From Thelephora terrestris (lineage: Eukaryota > Basidiomycota > Agaricomycetes > Thelephorales > Thelephoraceae), in NCBI GenBank assembly GCA_015956445.1, contig WIUZ02000009.1:124001-188000 (forward strand): a stretch of 64,000 bases of DNA, given 5' to 3'. Below, in pieces: positions 1 through 9,647 of the stretch; positions within the stretch are counted from its first letter, which is position 1, and each line of letters starts with the position of its first letter. The position numbers were made by a program, and so were the translations under genes. The notes under the pieces are model-generated. The model worked only from the letters and a program-made list of their open reading frames with translations. It was not told where the DNA came from and made no database searches.

Positions 1-319
1 TCGTTAGCCCAGGTTACCAACGGTATCTTCCCAGAGCTGGCATCCCTCAAATCATCCTCGCACAATGGTTTGACCTCTACGACATGGCGGTCCGCGCAGA
101 GTACGTTGGTATAGGGATATACGATACGGTAACCAAAGCGTCGCGATATCGATGCTGTAGAGTTCGGAGCTGCGATCTCTCGATTACTCTCCAAGTGAGG
201 AAGCGGGAAAGTTTGCGCGAGAGGCGAGAGAGATTGGGGAACTGTGTAAGGCGGCTCCTGGGAAGAAAGGTGTGGCCGCTAAGATTCTGGAGTTGGCTGA
301 GGATGAGAACCTTCAGTGA
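1..319 (+). pseudogene. 3' end of a UDP-glycosyltransferase-like gene, damaged and cut by the window edge
   Basis: The first 319 bases encode the C-terminal end of a fungal UDP-glycosyltransferase (GT1/GT28 type). One frame reads RAGIPQIILAQWFDLYDMAV followed by RAEYVGIGIY, the typical sugar-nucleotide-binding end of this family. Another frame then gives DAVEFGAAIS..., AREAREIGELCKAAPG and a terminal KILELAEDENLQ before TGA at 317-319. The change of frame between these blocks, near 125-190, indicates at least one frameshift. I infer a pseudogene, although an unusual intron cannot be excluded. These enzymes transfer sugars from UDP-sugars to lipids, sterols or secondary metabolites. The start lies outside the window. 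Confidence 0.6.
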
Positions 320-640
320 GACCGCACATATTCATGAATTTGACGTGTTTGGACCAATCCTCAATAAACTCCCTGCCGAGAGCTTCACCAGCGATGACTA
401 CTGTCTCCAGGGTTGGGTAGTTTCAAAGAGGAACGACGGCGAGAATGCTCAGAGTGCAGTGGACGACATCAATCTGAAGGGCCTGAACAGCCCTTCCGAT
501 ACCACTGAGTACGAGCTCCTTGCATCCGGCGAAAGATAGGGCACTGGAAAAGCTTCTTATAGCACCTGTCTTCGCAGTTCTGCTAGGCGGAGCCGAGTTG
601 CAGCTCATTGTCTTGTGGGAGACACTGTCCAAAACATCGC
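320..640 (-). pseudogene. adenylation (AMP-binding, NRPS-like) domain fragment
   Basis: Read on the minus strand, this stretch shows a piece of an AMP-binding/adenylation domain. Visible pieces are LQIDVVHCTLSILAVVPL, then NYPTLETVVIAGEALG, then WSKHVKFMNMCGLTE. These correspond to the DV-H-TPS core, the LETVVIAGE core and the YGPTE core of A-domains, here degraded to CGLTE. A stop codon separates VPL from NYP and the flanks do not continue the domain, so this is a relic. A-domains activate amino or aryl acids as acyl-adenylates in NRPS and reductase-type enzymes. With the glycosyltransferase end beside it and a Zn2Cys6 fragment downstream, it hints at a former secondary-metabolite locus. That last point is inference. 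Confidence 0.55.
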
Positions 641-2960
641 TAATGGCGCAAAGGCGGTGTGGTATTCATTCAAAGCCAGTGGCAGGTTCGGAAACAACCG
701 ACGAAAAGCTGTCCAAGGCTAGGTGGTAATGAATTGACGGTATGGTTGGGAGCAGTGGGCCGATGTTATGGATTTAGACGCAAGCACCGTTCAACGAAGA
801 TCGCTGTCTGCGACTTCCTCCTCGGAGACTACCTTCAGATCGTCAATACTACCTTCTTCCAATCAGTTTCTACCTCTGGGTTCTTTGGGTTGTGCTGACG
901 TTCTTCCGACTCCTGCAAGTCTCTTGTTCAAAAAGTCGGCGTCAGGCAGACGGGTCGTTCGTGTCTTGGATCAGGGTTCACCAACCATTTCCCACCCCCC
1001 TGCTGCATCCGAAAATGAAATATTCAGCGAGGTACTGTGTTATATCTTGATGTCTGCCATGCGCCAGCTCAAGTTATTCCACCACACAGGTCCACCAGTC
1101 ACTCTGCCTAGTACATCGCTTTTTCTGACTTTCGCTCAGACTCTACTATATCTCTTGCCTTCTAGAGCTGATATAGGCACATCTGTAGTATCACAATAGC
1201 TGTAACACATGTATTGCGTCTCCAATTGGACATTATTTTGTAAGAGGAGCGATCGTGGGAATCCTCGGACTACAACATAAGAATTTTTTCAACAACATAT
1301 TGCTCCTCCCTTCGTCCTTCCCCATCGGTGCCGCGCAGAGTCAGGAAGCTGAGTGCCATGCTCCATCCCATTCCCCAGCGGTGTTTACTGGTTGCCAATT
1401 TGCCACGATGTTGAGTTTGGCCTTGCCGGGGCGGGGTGGGGTCAAGAGATTGGTGCGTAATCCGAGTGTCTCATATCTGGGTTCACCTGTTCTTCCCCCA
1501 AGATCGACAAGGAGTATTCCATGCATCGAAAGAACAGCTCCTCTTTTTGAAGTTGGCGCAAGGGTTCAAGGTTGCTCGATTCCAAGCCAGTGCAGTTCCT
1601 GATGGGTGTGCGAGCGATTTGTCAGTTGAGTATCTTTTCGTTATCTTGCGATTGACCAAGTGCACCTCACTGTAGATAGTGTTGACCCCCTTGACCACCA
1701 CCCCGTCCGAAAATCCATCATGCACAAAACTCTTCCTGTGCAAACCAATAAGCTCTGGCGTCGAGAGTTTCATCAACACCAAGGCTCATTGATTTGCACA
1801 GGCAGAATACTCCTCCATCCTCCCCATTGGCGCAATGGGGCTGCGTTCCTCTCTTCCTCTTGTTTTCCAGCAACATCTGGCGAAGCAGATTGACCGCGAT
1901 GACAAGTTTGACCTCTCGAAGCAATCGGGGGTATCTGTTCCAGCTTCCTGAAGCCATCCTCAAGTTCGTCCCATTCCTTCTCGACCAACATTGATGTACT
2001 GATTCGCAAATCCATTTTACAGTTCATGACGAGGCCCTCCCGTTGACGTCTCTGTCCAGGATCTGGCTCGCAGTCCCTCGGCGTGGCGGGGTTGGACCTG
2101 AAGGCAGTTTTTTTCTTTCATTTGTTCCATCTACACGTACCTACAACATGTTTGTATCTATGCTGGAACATAAATCTGGAACGAACGTCATAACATACAT
2201 TGTATCCACGCCACTCCCTGTACTCACGAACACCCCGTTCTCAACCTCTGCCTCGAGTACTTGAAACATCGCCTGCCGTTCCCCCAATTAATCCCGAAGA
2301 GAGGGATAGGGTGATATGTTCGGATGACAGCTCTCAGATTGGCGCTTACGGGGCGGTGAAGTAGACGGATGAACTGCCAAGTGACAAGTCCCAGAGGCGA
2401 GTTTACAGCTATCCCGTTGTCCTGCTGGACTCTCATATTGTGTTTACAGGTACTCGCGGAGGTTTACCAAGGTCCCCGACACCCACCGACACAACCGAAA
2501 TGCTGTCTGACGGCTGTGAACGTGTGGAACAGGGGAAATAAATAAGTCCAATCCAATTCTCGTACTCAAGGCGCGCCTCAACCTTCAGGAACCCGCACTC
2601 CTTAGAATATATCTACCAAGGGGCCACGGGGAGGGCGCCTACTATGAGACAGATGGAACTTTGCATTGAAGACCTCAAAAAAGATTCTGAGGCCATCTGC
2701 GCTGTTTGCAAAGAGGTGGAAGCCTCCAAAGTTGGAGGGACTTCGTCTCCACCAACCCTAAAGAAGTACTAGATCCAACACTCCCCTCTCACGCAGACCG
2801 CGTGCTCGCGGAGAAGAGGTGGAGGAGTGACGTGCGGCTGAGATTCACCGCAGCGAAAGAGGGAACACACGGAAGCTGAGTTGAGGATATGGTTGGACCG
2901 AAAGGGATTAGGAAAGTGGGATTGCTTGGGGAGGAACGTGCCAAACCCAAAAACGATAGG
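641..2960. other. no recognisable gene
   Basis: About 2.3 kb with only short unrelated open frames on both strands. I recognise no domain, RNA gene or repeat. The composition is host-like and the stretch probably consists of decayed coding sequence. Confidence 0.5.
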
Positions 2961-2964
2961 GCTT

Positions 2965-3395
2965 TCAGAGAAAAGGGAGAGGATGTTTTCGTCGAGGTAT
3001 ATGACTGCACTCTGGTGGGCGGTGGGATAGCTTCAAGGGTTTTTCACGAAGATCCTGACTTACATGGTCTACGTTGAGTCTCCGAAGTTCCGCTTCTCGA
3101 ACCTGGGATTCAAGAGACACAACCTCTTGTTGCGGTTCTTGACCACTTTTCTCCTCGCTATATTGACACAGAGAACCTTTCTCTTTGCAGCGAGAGCATG
3201 TGGGTTTCACGCCATCGCATTTCTGTATTACGCCCAAATAAGTTTTGGCGTGATCTCAATCATATTGAAGAAAAATACAGACTGTTCGGCGATATCTGGG
3301 TGCATGCGTCAGCGATCAGGCACCACACTCCTTTGGAAGCGTACGCACCTGCATGGCAAGCAAGCCTTGCCTCTAGGAAGTGGATGGGGATCCAT
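2965..3395 (-). pseudogene. Zn2Cys6 transcription-factor fragment
   Basis: Minus strand. A possible first exon starts at the ATG at 3395 and reads MDPHPLPRGKACLPCR, ending at a GTGCGT donor. After a likely intron comes KCDGVKPTCSRC followed by KEKGSLCQYSEE, then a QVREAELRRLNVD helix. Together these give the six-cysteine pattern of the fungal Zn(II)2Cys6 binuclear cluster with its linker. The two pieces do not join in phase at the splice sites I can see, and the basic RxRKxK segment is missing. No middle homology domain follows. I read it as a broken regulator gene; an intact gene with a missed micro-exon is the alternative. Confidence 0.5.
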
Positions 3396-3904
3396 GGTTA
3401 TTTCTGAGAGTAGGGGGATGGGGAATCTGGCATCGAAACACTTCTCCTTTATATGATTCCTTCTGTTAGCCGTTGTCACCACTGACACAGACCCCAAAAC
3501 AGTGAAGGGACGTATATGTTGTGCCCCTTAGCTTTCCAGGCCGCACCAGCCATGTTAGGAATCGGGAAGCTGACGGACACACAGTATGATCTCAATTCAG
3601 CCTCAGATGATTGGACTCAGCAAACATGGATCAGAGCAAGTCGACAACCCACTCGTTCCTGTGAGGTGACGAACCGGAGGTGAAGGTGTGCCCTTTTCCA
3701 AGGCCATCTGAGACTCGGCAGAAGTGGAGAAAAACCTGTCAGTCAACGATGCTCGCGCACCAGACTGTGACTGGCATGACATCCTTCCCATGGGGTTGTC
3801 CAAGAGTTGGGGCCGGTGGGACTGGAGCAAAGGGATCCGGATTTTCTATGGCCAAGGATCTTGCCTTCTTTTTTGTAAGGCGGGTGGTGACTACAGTGGG
3901 CGTT

Positions 3905-4255
3905 GCAGTAAAGAGTGACAGCTAGTGACGGTGAGTTACACTGGGTGATGGACCAGAATTATTCCTTTAAAAGCATCGAGTGAGGGAAAGTGATGGCAAG
4001 TAATGGCAAGTGACAGTGAGCGATGAGGAGAGAATCTACATTTCTCTCTCACTCGCTGTCACCCATGATCACCGATCAACACCGTGACAAGCAGTGACTG
4101 ACAGTGATGACCATCACCCATGCCCACCCCTTGTCACTTTCTATCACTTGTTTCCACTGGCAGTCACTAGTGATCATGAGTGGTCATCGATGAACACTCA
4201 TGATCATGTGCGCTCACTCATGAACACACATGACCACTGGTGATTGCTATGTTTT
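3905..4255. repeat. GTGA/TCAC degenerate simple-sequence block with palindromes
   Basis: The left part is dominated by GTGA and AGTGA words, the right part by TCAC, CACTCA and TGATCA words. An imperfect stem pairs 4010-4033 with 4043-4062 around a roughly 10-base loop. A perfect 12-bp inverted pair (TGATCATGAGTG / CACTCATGATCA) lies at 4171-4182 and 4195-4206. There is no coding frame. The block ends just before the first open frame of the retroelement. Confidence 0.6.
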
Positions 4256-4950
4256 TCATTTTTTCTTGATTATTTGTCCAGCCAAACCATTCATACTTCG
4301 GTCTTCTCAACACGACATCGGGCCTCACGCTGCAACCGATAAAGGCGACCAAGGCCTCTCCCAACGCTGTCGTTGACGAGCACCTCACGTGGGAGCAAAT
4401 CATGACAGCTCGACACATGCTGATCACGACCGCCAACCGTGTCGGCTGGGACCAGAAGCTGACGGTTTCCCTTGCCGAGCTTTACATAGGTCTCGAAGGT
4501 CTAAAAGCCACCGGGACGAACCCCAGAGCTCTCATCTTGTATCACGCCGTTGCGCGCAAGTTATGGCATGAAGCACTCAGAGGACGTGGAAAACCGTTCA
4601 ACGTCAGCCGCATCAACAATGATCTGCTTGTCCTACTCGAAAATCAGGTCCGCGATAGTGATCACGAGGACATGAGAAAGATTGCAATGGAGGCCCAGAA
4701 ACAGATGTACGAACTGCAGAGACAGGTAAGCAACAGTTCGAAAATCGTTAGACATCCCACTGACTGTCAACCTTCCCCCCCCCCATTACACGCCCCACCC
4801 TCGTCTGCTTCTTCCACGCTACGCTTCTGCTTCGCTACGCTACGCTACCCTCTCGTGACCTCCCCCTCAACCCCGTGCGACTCCCGTGACCCCTCGGCAC
4901 TCATCGTCTCTACACCCAGCAGATGGCAACGCTATCTCGCAAGGAGATGA

Positions 4951-7317
4951 TTGACACGCAGTCGGGTCACAGGGATAGGGGAAGGCCGAGGAGACGCGAT
5001 CGAGGCGCGGGTAGACCCAGATCGTCCAGATCAAGGTCCCCGAGGGACAAGTCCCCCAACCGTTGGTTTTGATGGACCAGCGCGGCGGACCAGACGGCGC
5101 ACACCTTCCCCGCCTGTCCAATCTGCCTCAGCAGAAAGAAACATACACTACGAACCTGCCGAGTCACGCTACTTTGGGACGGTAAAAACAAAACCGTTTG
5201 CTCCAGAGCGGAAGATGGCCGCATCATCGACGGCAAGGGGCGCATTCTCTGCAGCAACTGGAGCCAGCTCGTCGGATGCCGCGAGAAATCATCCGGTCAC
5301 ATCCACGAGTGCTCTGGCTGCGGTGAAAAATCGCACGGAGCCCAGGATTGCGATCGCGCACAGAAGGCTTTATCCGCTGACTCCTCTCATCGCTGACCGC
5401 TGGGACCTCGAACTACGAAACACATGTCTGCATACGAAATACCCACAGATCTTCGAGTACATATCTCACGGCGCACACGCCGGCATTCCACAGTTACTCC
5501 ACTCCTACACCCCCTTTAATAAACAGTCTACTGAAACTCTGCATGAAGCCTTTAACAATATGATCCAAGTCGAGTTCGACAAGGGGAGATACATAGGCCC
5601 CTTTACGCGAGGCGACCTTGAGGCAGAAATAGGCCCCTTCCAATCTTCGCCCTTGTCGCTGGTCCCCAAAGCGGGCAAACCAGGCAAATTCCGCTTAATA
5701 CAGAACCTATCACACCCGCACAACAACCACCCCACTCCTTCCATCAACGCCTTCCTAGACTCTGATCAATTCCCCTGCACATGGGGCACATTCAGGACGA
5801 TGTGCACACTGATCAGGAATCTCCCGCCTGGCGCACAAGCCGCAACCAGGGACATAGCAGAGGCCTACAGAATAATCCCTCTCCATGAGAACCAGTGGCC
5901 CGGGGTAGTCGTACGCGTGTCGAACGACCCAGAACTCTTCGCGCTAAACACCAGCAATAGCTTTGGCTGCGCAACCGCGGGAGGACTATTCGGTCTCTTT
6001 GGAGACGCTCTCGCGGACCTACTTCGCGCGAAAGGAATTGGCCCAATCCTAAAATGGGTCGACGATTTCATCTTCATAAGAATTCCCAAGGAAACCATCG
6101 AAGGTTACAACGATCAAAGGGCTCTCCACAGGATAACTCTGGCACGCAATGGAGGGCAGATCCGGACCGGAGGGCGCCTGTGGTTTAAAGGAGACGTTCT
6201 CCCGGAAACAGGCGCGGAACACTTTGCGGAAGGTCTGGACTTCCCACTGCGACACATCCGTGATCATGAGGATCAGGGACATATTTTCCCCTACGGTTTC
6301 AACGAAATAAACGAGATCACCACGCCGCTCGGAGTACCCTGGGAGCTATCAAAAGACGCCAAATTCAGCAAAATTGTAATCTTTGCAGGCTTCGCATGGG
6401 ACCTAGAGAAGAAAAGGGTGTCGCTACCTGAATCCAAGAAGGAAAAATATACACAGGCGATGCTGGCTTGGAAACAGCGTACAACTCACACCTTAGAAGA
6501 CACAAGGAAGTTGTACGGTAAACTACTCTATGTCTGTCATATTGTCCCGCAAGGTCGAGCGTACCTAACAGTCTTCGAAAAAATGATGGCTTCCTTCCAT
6601 GAGCGTCCATTCACGCCGCGCCACCCACCCAAAAATCTCAACGAAGACTTGCGCTGGTGGCACGAAATTTTCTCACGCCCTTCCCTTTCGCGCGAAATCC
6701 CAGGAAACCGACACATCACAGACGTCCATGGCCACTCAGATGCCAGTTCAAATACTGGCCTCAGCGTTGTGCTCGGTAACAAGTGGAGAGCGTGGAGACT
6801 CCTTCCAGGATGGAAAGAACAAGGACGAGACATCGGGTGGGCAGAAGCAGTTGCAATGGAACTCCTCGTCAGAATCATTCTCCAGCATCAGCCTCTCGCA
6901 GGTGTCAAGATTTATGGGGACAACAACGGGGTTGTTGAAGGATGGTGGTCTGGCAGAAGCAGGAACGCCGAAACCAACCGTGTCTTCAAACGAATTCACC
7001 TGCTACTGGAAAAACGCGACACAGTCCTTATCACCAGATACGTCAACACCACGCGGAACCCAGCCGACGGTCCATCGAGAGGAATCTACCCCCCAGAAAA
7101 CCTCCTCCTTCCCTGCATCTCACTCCTGAAAGATCTCGAACCTTTTGTCATTGACTTCGACGCTCCCCTCCAACCCTGCGAACATGCTACTCCTCAACGC
7201 GTTCCTCCAGAACCAAAGTTCTCTATTTCCCACTCAGAACGGATCAGGAGGCAACAAGCGAATCACATCGCCGATGAACAGTCAGACGCCCCAGCGCAAA
7301 CGTTCTCGTTTGATTGA
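4951..7317 (+). CDS. RT-RNase H polyprotein of the DIRS-like element
   Basis: A 788-residue open frame. The N-terminal roughly 150 residues are low complexity. The reverse transcriptase follows, with SLVPKAGKPGKFRLIQNLSH as the template-grip region, the RDIAEAYRIIPL block, NSFGCATAGG and the catalytic KWVDDF motif. The last third holds an RNase H domain with HGHSDASSNTGLSVVLG, WAEAVAMELL and a YGDNNGV block, then NPADGPSRG. The final tail overlaps the beginning of the recombinase region in another frame, as is common in this order. The stated start is the first in-frame ATG; the true translation start may lie further upstream. Confidence 0.75.
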   Translation: MTRSRVTGIGEGRGDAIEARVDPDRPDQGPRGTSPPTVGFDGPARRTRRRTPSPPVQSASAERNIHYEPAESRYFGTVKTKPFAPERKMAASSTARGAFSAATGASSSDAARNHPVTSTSALAAVKNRTEPRIAIAHRRLYPLTPLIADRWDLELRNTCLHTKYPQIFEYISHGAHAGIPQLLHSYTPFNKQSTETLHEAFNNMIQVEFDKGRYIGPFTRGDLEAEIGPFQSSPLSLVPKAGKPGKFRLIQNLSHPHNNHPTPSINAFLDSDQFPCTWGTFRTMCTLIRNLPPGAQAATRDIAEAYRIIPLHENQWPGVVVRVSNDPELFALNTSNSFGCATAGGLFGLFGDALADLLRAKGIGPILKWVDDFIFIRIPKETIEGYNDQRALHRITLARNGGQIRTGGRLWFKGDVLPETGAEHFAEGLDFPLRHIRDHEDQGHIFPYGFNEINEITTPLGVPWELSKDAKFSKIVIFAGFAWDLEKKRVSLPESKKEKYTQAMLAWKQRTTHTLEDTRKLYGKLLYVCHIVPQGRAYLTVFEKMMASFHERPFTPRHPPKNLNEDLRWWHEIFSRPSLSREIPGNRHITDVHGHSDASSNTGLSVVLGNKWRAWRLLPGWKEQGRDIGWAEAVAMELLVRIILQHQPLAGVKIYGDNNGVVEGWWSGRSRNAETNRVFKRIHLLLEKRDTVLITRYVNTTRNPADGPSRGIYPPENLLLPCISLLKDLEPFVIDFDAPLQPCEHATPQRVPPEPKFSISHSERIRRQQANHIADEQSDAPAQTFSFD

Positions 7318-7602
7318 AACTCTTAGCAGCACACTCTCCTCGCAGGATTCAGCTACAGCACAGAAAAACCCAAGGACCATCTCAATACCCTCCCACCAAC
7401 GACCTGAAGATTGCATGGTCCAAGATCGTCTTCGCAGATGGCTCCCCAAGAACCCTCGCAACACCTTGGACCTCAATGGCCACCCAATGAACCTCAACGA
7501 CCAAGACCTGGAAAAAATTAAGGTCGTCCTTGAAGACGCCTTCGCTCCCACCACACGAGCCACCTATGGAACGGGTTTGGGGCGTTCCACGACTACTGCA
7601 AC

Positions 7603-8505
7603 TTGAGAGGCATAGAAGAAGACCACCGCTCACCAGTCAACCCCACAGTCCTTGCAAGCTTCATAGCGGACTGCATCGGAACCTACGGCGGTTCCACGAT
7701 CAAAAACTACGTCTACGGGATTCGCGCATGGCACATCGTCCACGGAATCAAATGGGACTTGAACACCAACGAACTCGAGGCCCTCTTCAAAGCCGGCAAC
7801 AAGCTTTCCCCAAAAGAATCACGGAAAAAGGAGAAAGAACCGTGGACAATGGAAATTCTCACCACTATCTGCACGAGCCTACAAACAGATGATCCCAGAG
7901 ATGCTGCCACACTAGCTTGCCTCACCACCGCATTCTGGGGTACCGCGCGACTTGGCGAAGTCACAGTTCCAAAACTTGACGGCTTTAGACCCGAGTTGCA
8001 TGTCAAAGTTTCCGACGTCAAGCACGACGTCCTCGACAGGAACGGGTGCAAACAGACGGTTATCTTCATCCCGTGGACCAAAGCCTCCAGAGAAAAGGGC
8101 GAGGATATCTTTTGGGCCGAACAGGAAGGCGTTGTCGATCCTAGAAGCGCGCTAGCCAATCACTTGAGGATCAACAATCCTTCCAGTGGAAGTCACCTTT
8201 TCTCCTTCAAACACGAGGGGAGCATGCGTCCGATGACGAAAAATATATTCCTGACCAGGATAAACAAAGTTATCAAGGACAACAACCTCCCGAAGCTGCA
8301 GGGTCATGGAATTCGCATAGGATCCACGGTGGAGTACCTCCTTCGCGGAATTCCTTTCGACATCGTCAAAGCCAAAGGCCGCTGGCAAAGCGACGCCTTC
8401 AAGTGTTACCTTCGCAAACACGCCGAAATCATTGGTCCACACATTCAGAAACAGCCTATCCCGTACGACAACGTCATCCGCTACACCATACCGCCCGTTC
8501 GCTAA
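7603..8505 (+). CDS. tyrosine recombinase region of the DIRS-like element
   Basis: A 300-residue frame with tyrosine recombinase features: an Arg in the TARLGEVTVP box, the HGIRIGSTVEYLLRG box (H-x-x-R) and a C-terminal KGRWQSDAFKCYLRKH block with the candidate nucleophile Tyr. The preceding frame (from about 7382) supplies a DNA-binding N-terminal region. In DIRS elements this enzyme integrates a circular cDNA without target-site duplication. The region ends at a TAA at 8503-8505. Confidence 0.7.
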   Translation: MRGIEEDHRSPVNPTVLASFIADCIGTYGGSTIKNYVYGIRAWHIVHGIKWDLNTNELEALFKAGNKLSPKESRKKEKEPWTMEILTTICTSLQTDDPRDAATLACLTTAFWGTARLGEVTVPKLDGFRPELHVKVSDVKHDVLDRNGCKQTVIFIPWTKASREKGEDIFWAEQEGVVDPRSALANHLRINNPSSGSHLFSFKHEGSMRPMTKNIFLTRINKVIKDNNLPKLQGHGIRIGSTVEYLLRGIPFDIVKAKGRWQSDAFKCYLRKHAEIIGPHIQKQPIPYDNVIRYTIPPVR

Positions 8506-9647
8506 GGTAAGAACAAGAGCCTCATCTCCTAAAAATCCGGGAATCTAGTCAATCTGACTAATGCGTCGACAGAATCTCTCCTGAAGCCCGGGTAACGCAG
8601 CTGCCTCTGATCCCGGATTCCAAATCCCCGAGGCCTGAAAGTCCTTCGGGGCTCTCGCCCGACTCTTCCACTCCTTACCTACGCCTCGCCTGTAACCAGT
8701 CTCCGTGCAAATATATACATATTTCCTCTAGCTACGTCAGAACTTTAGAGTACGCAAAGACATCTTCTGAAGAACAACTCGTAAGGATGCAAGGTTGGAC
8801 TGACATGAGTGTTACAGTGGCTGTGAGAGAAGTGGGATGGATAATACGAAGGACTGCCATCTGCCGAGTCTGTTCAGAGCAGTCCCCCCGCTCTGAATCT
8901 GAGGCTGGATTCCAACCTAGGGGGAAACTCTGCATGGACTAGGCCTTCGACGTGGAAGAAACCGAGCATGCCAACGACGTTCAGAACTAGAAGGCTGTCC
9001 CTCCGTTCTTTTCGGAATGATCAACTTTCTCCTGTGACTCCGCCCGCACACCGCCCCGAACATACGGAAGCTGTTGGGATACGTGGGTTCCACACCGAGG
9101 GACGCTCAGCCTCTTCGCAAGTGCCTCGAAAATCTGGGTTTGATTAAAGCAGTTAGCGACGACGTGCCAGACGAGCCCTCGGCTCTGGTTCTCTGGCTGG
9201 TGGCGGCGCATTGATTGGAATATACCGAAACTGATCCCGGTGGTTGGGAGCAGCCGGAGGCGGCCACTGCAGAGGTCTTCAGAGCCATCCCCGTATGGAT
9301 CCAAGGCTGTAAGTTGGAGTAATTCGTGGAGTGATCAAAGAGCTGCCCTCGTACGCGAATGGTGTTGCTGGTCCCAGTGGGGTTCCCGAGAGTAAACACA
9401 CGTGTTTCAGTTCCTAGTCCCCTCTCGGACTACTGTGGGTGTGCGAGGGCGCAGAGGACGGAGTCTATAGAACCCGTTCATTTTGTACGCGGTCAGGCTG
9501 GCTCGCTGAATTGACAGCCAAGATTGCTGACGTCATTTCTGAGGTCGGTGATCGTCACCCTCGATCGAGGCTAGGTAAGTATCATACGGAACGCAGCTCC
9601 ATGACCGCTCCGAACCCCTCGTCTTCACTACCCTCGTCTGTCGCGCC
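8506..9647. other. no gene recognised
   Basis: About 1.1 kb between the retroelement and the HAM1-like gene. The first 200 bases are GC-rich with a CCCCGA/TCGGGG hairpin around 8628-8660 and may belong to the element's 3' end. The rest has no convincing frame or RNA gene. The last roughly 200 bases should contain the promoter of the next gene. Confidence 0.4.

Larger units (their letters stand above)
4280..8505 (+). mobile_element. DIRS-like tyrosine-recombinase retrotransposon
   Basis: A fossil-type retroelement in the order gag-like region (about 4280-4730), a spacer with intron-like ends, reverse transcriptase plus RNase H (4951-7317), and tyrosine recombinase (about 7382-8505). RT, RNase H and a tyrosine recombinase with no aspartic protease or DDE integrase is the DIRS/Ngaro arrangement. 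The long open frames suggest a fairly recent insertion. It looks close to whole, with about one or two breaks. Outer limits are approximate because I could not identify the split direct repeats or inverted termini expected for this order. Confidence 0.75.

Noticed and set aside
2930-3010. CAGAGAAAAGGG-GAGGAT stretch similar to part of the tyrosine recombinase of the DIRS-like element
   Set aside because: The resemblance covers only about 25 bases and the surrounding frame does not continue the recombinase. Treated as chance or a minimal trace.
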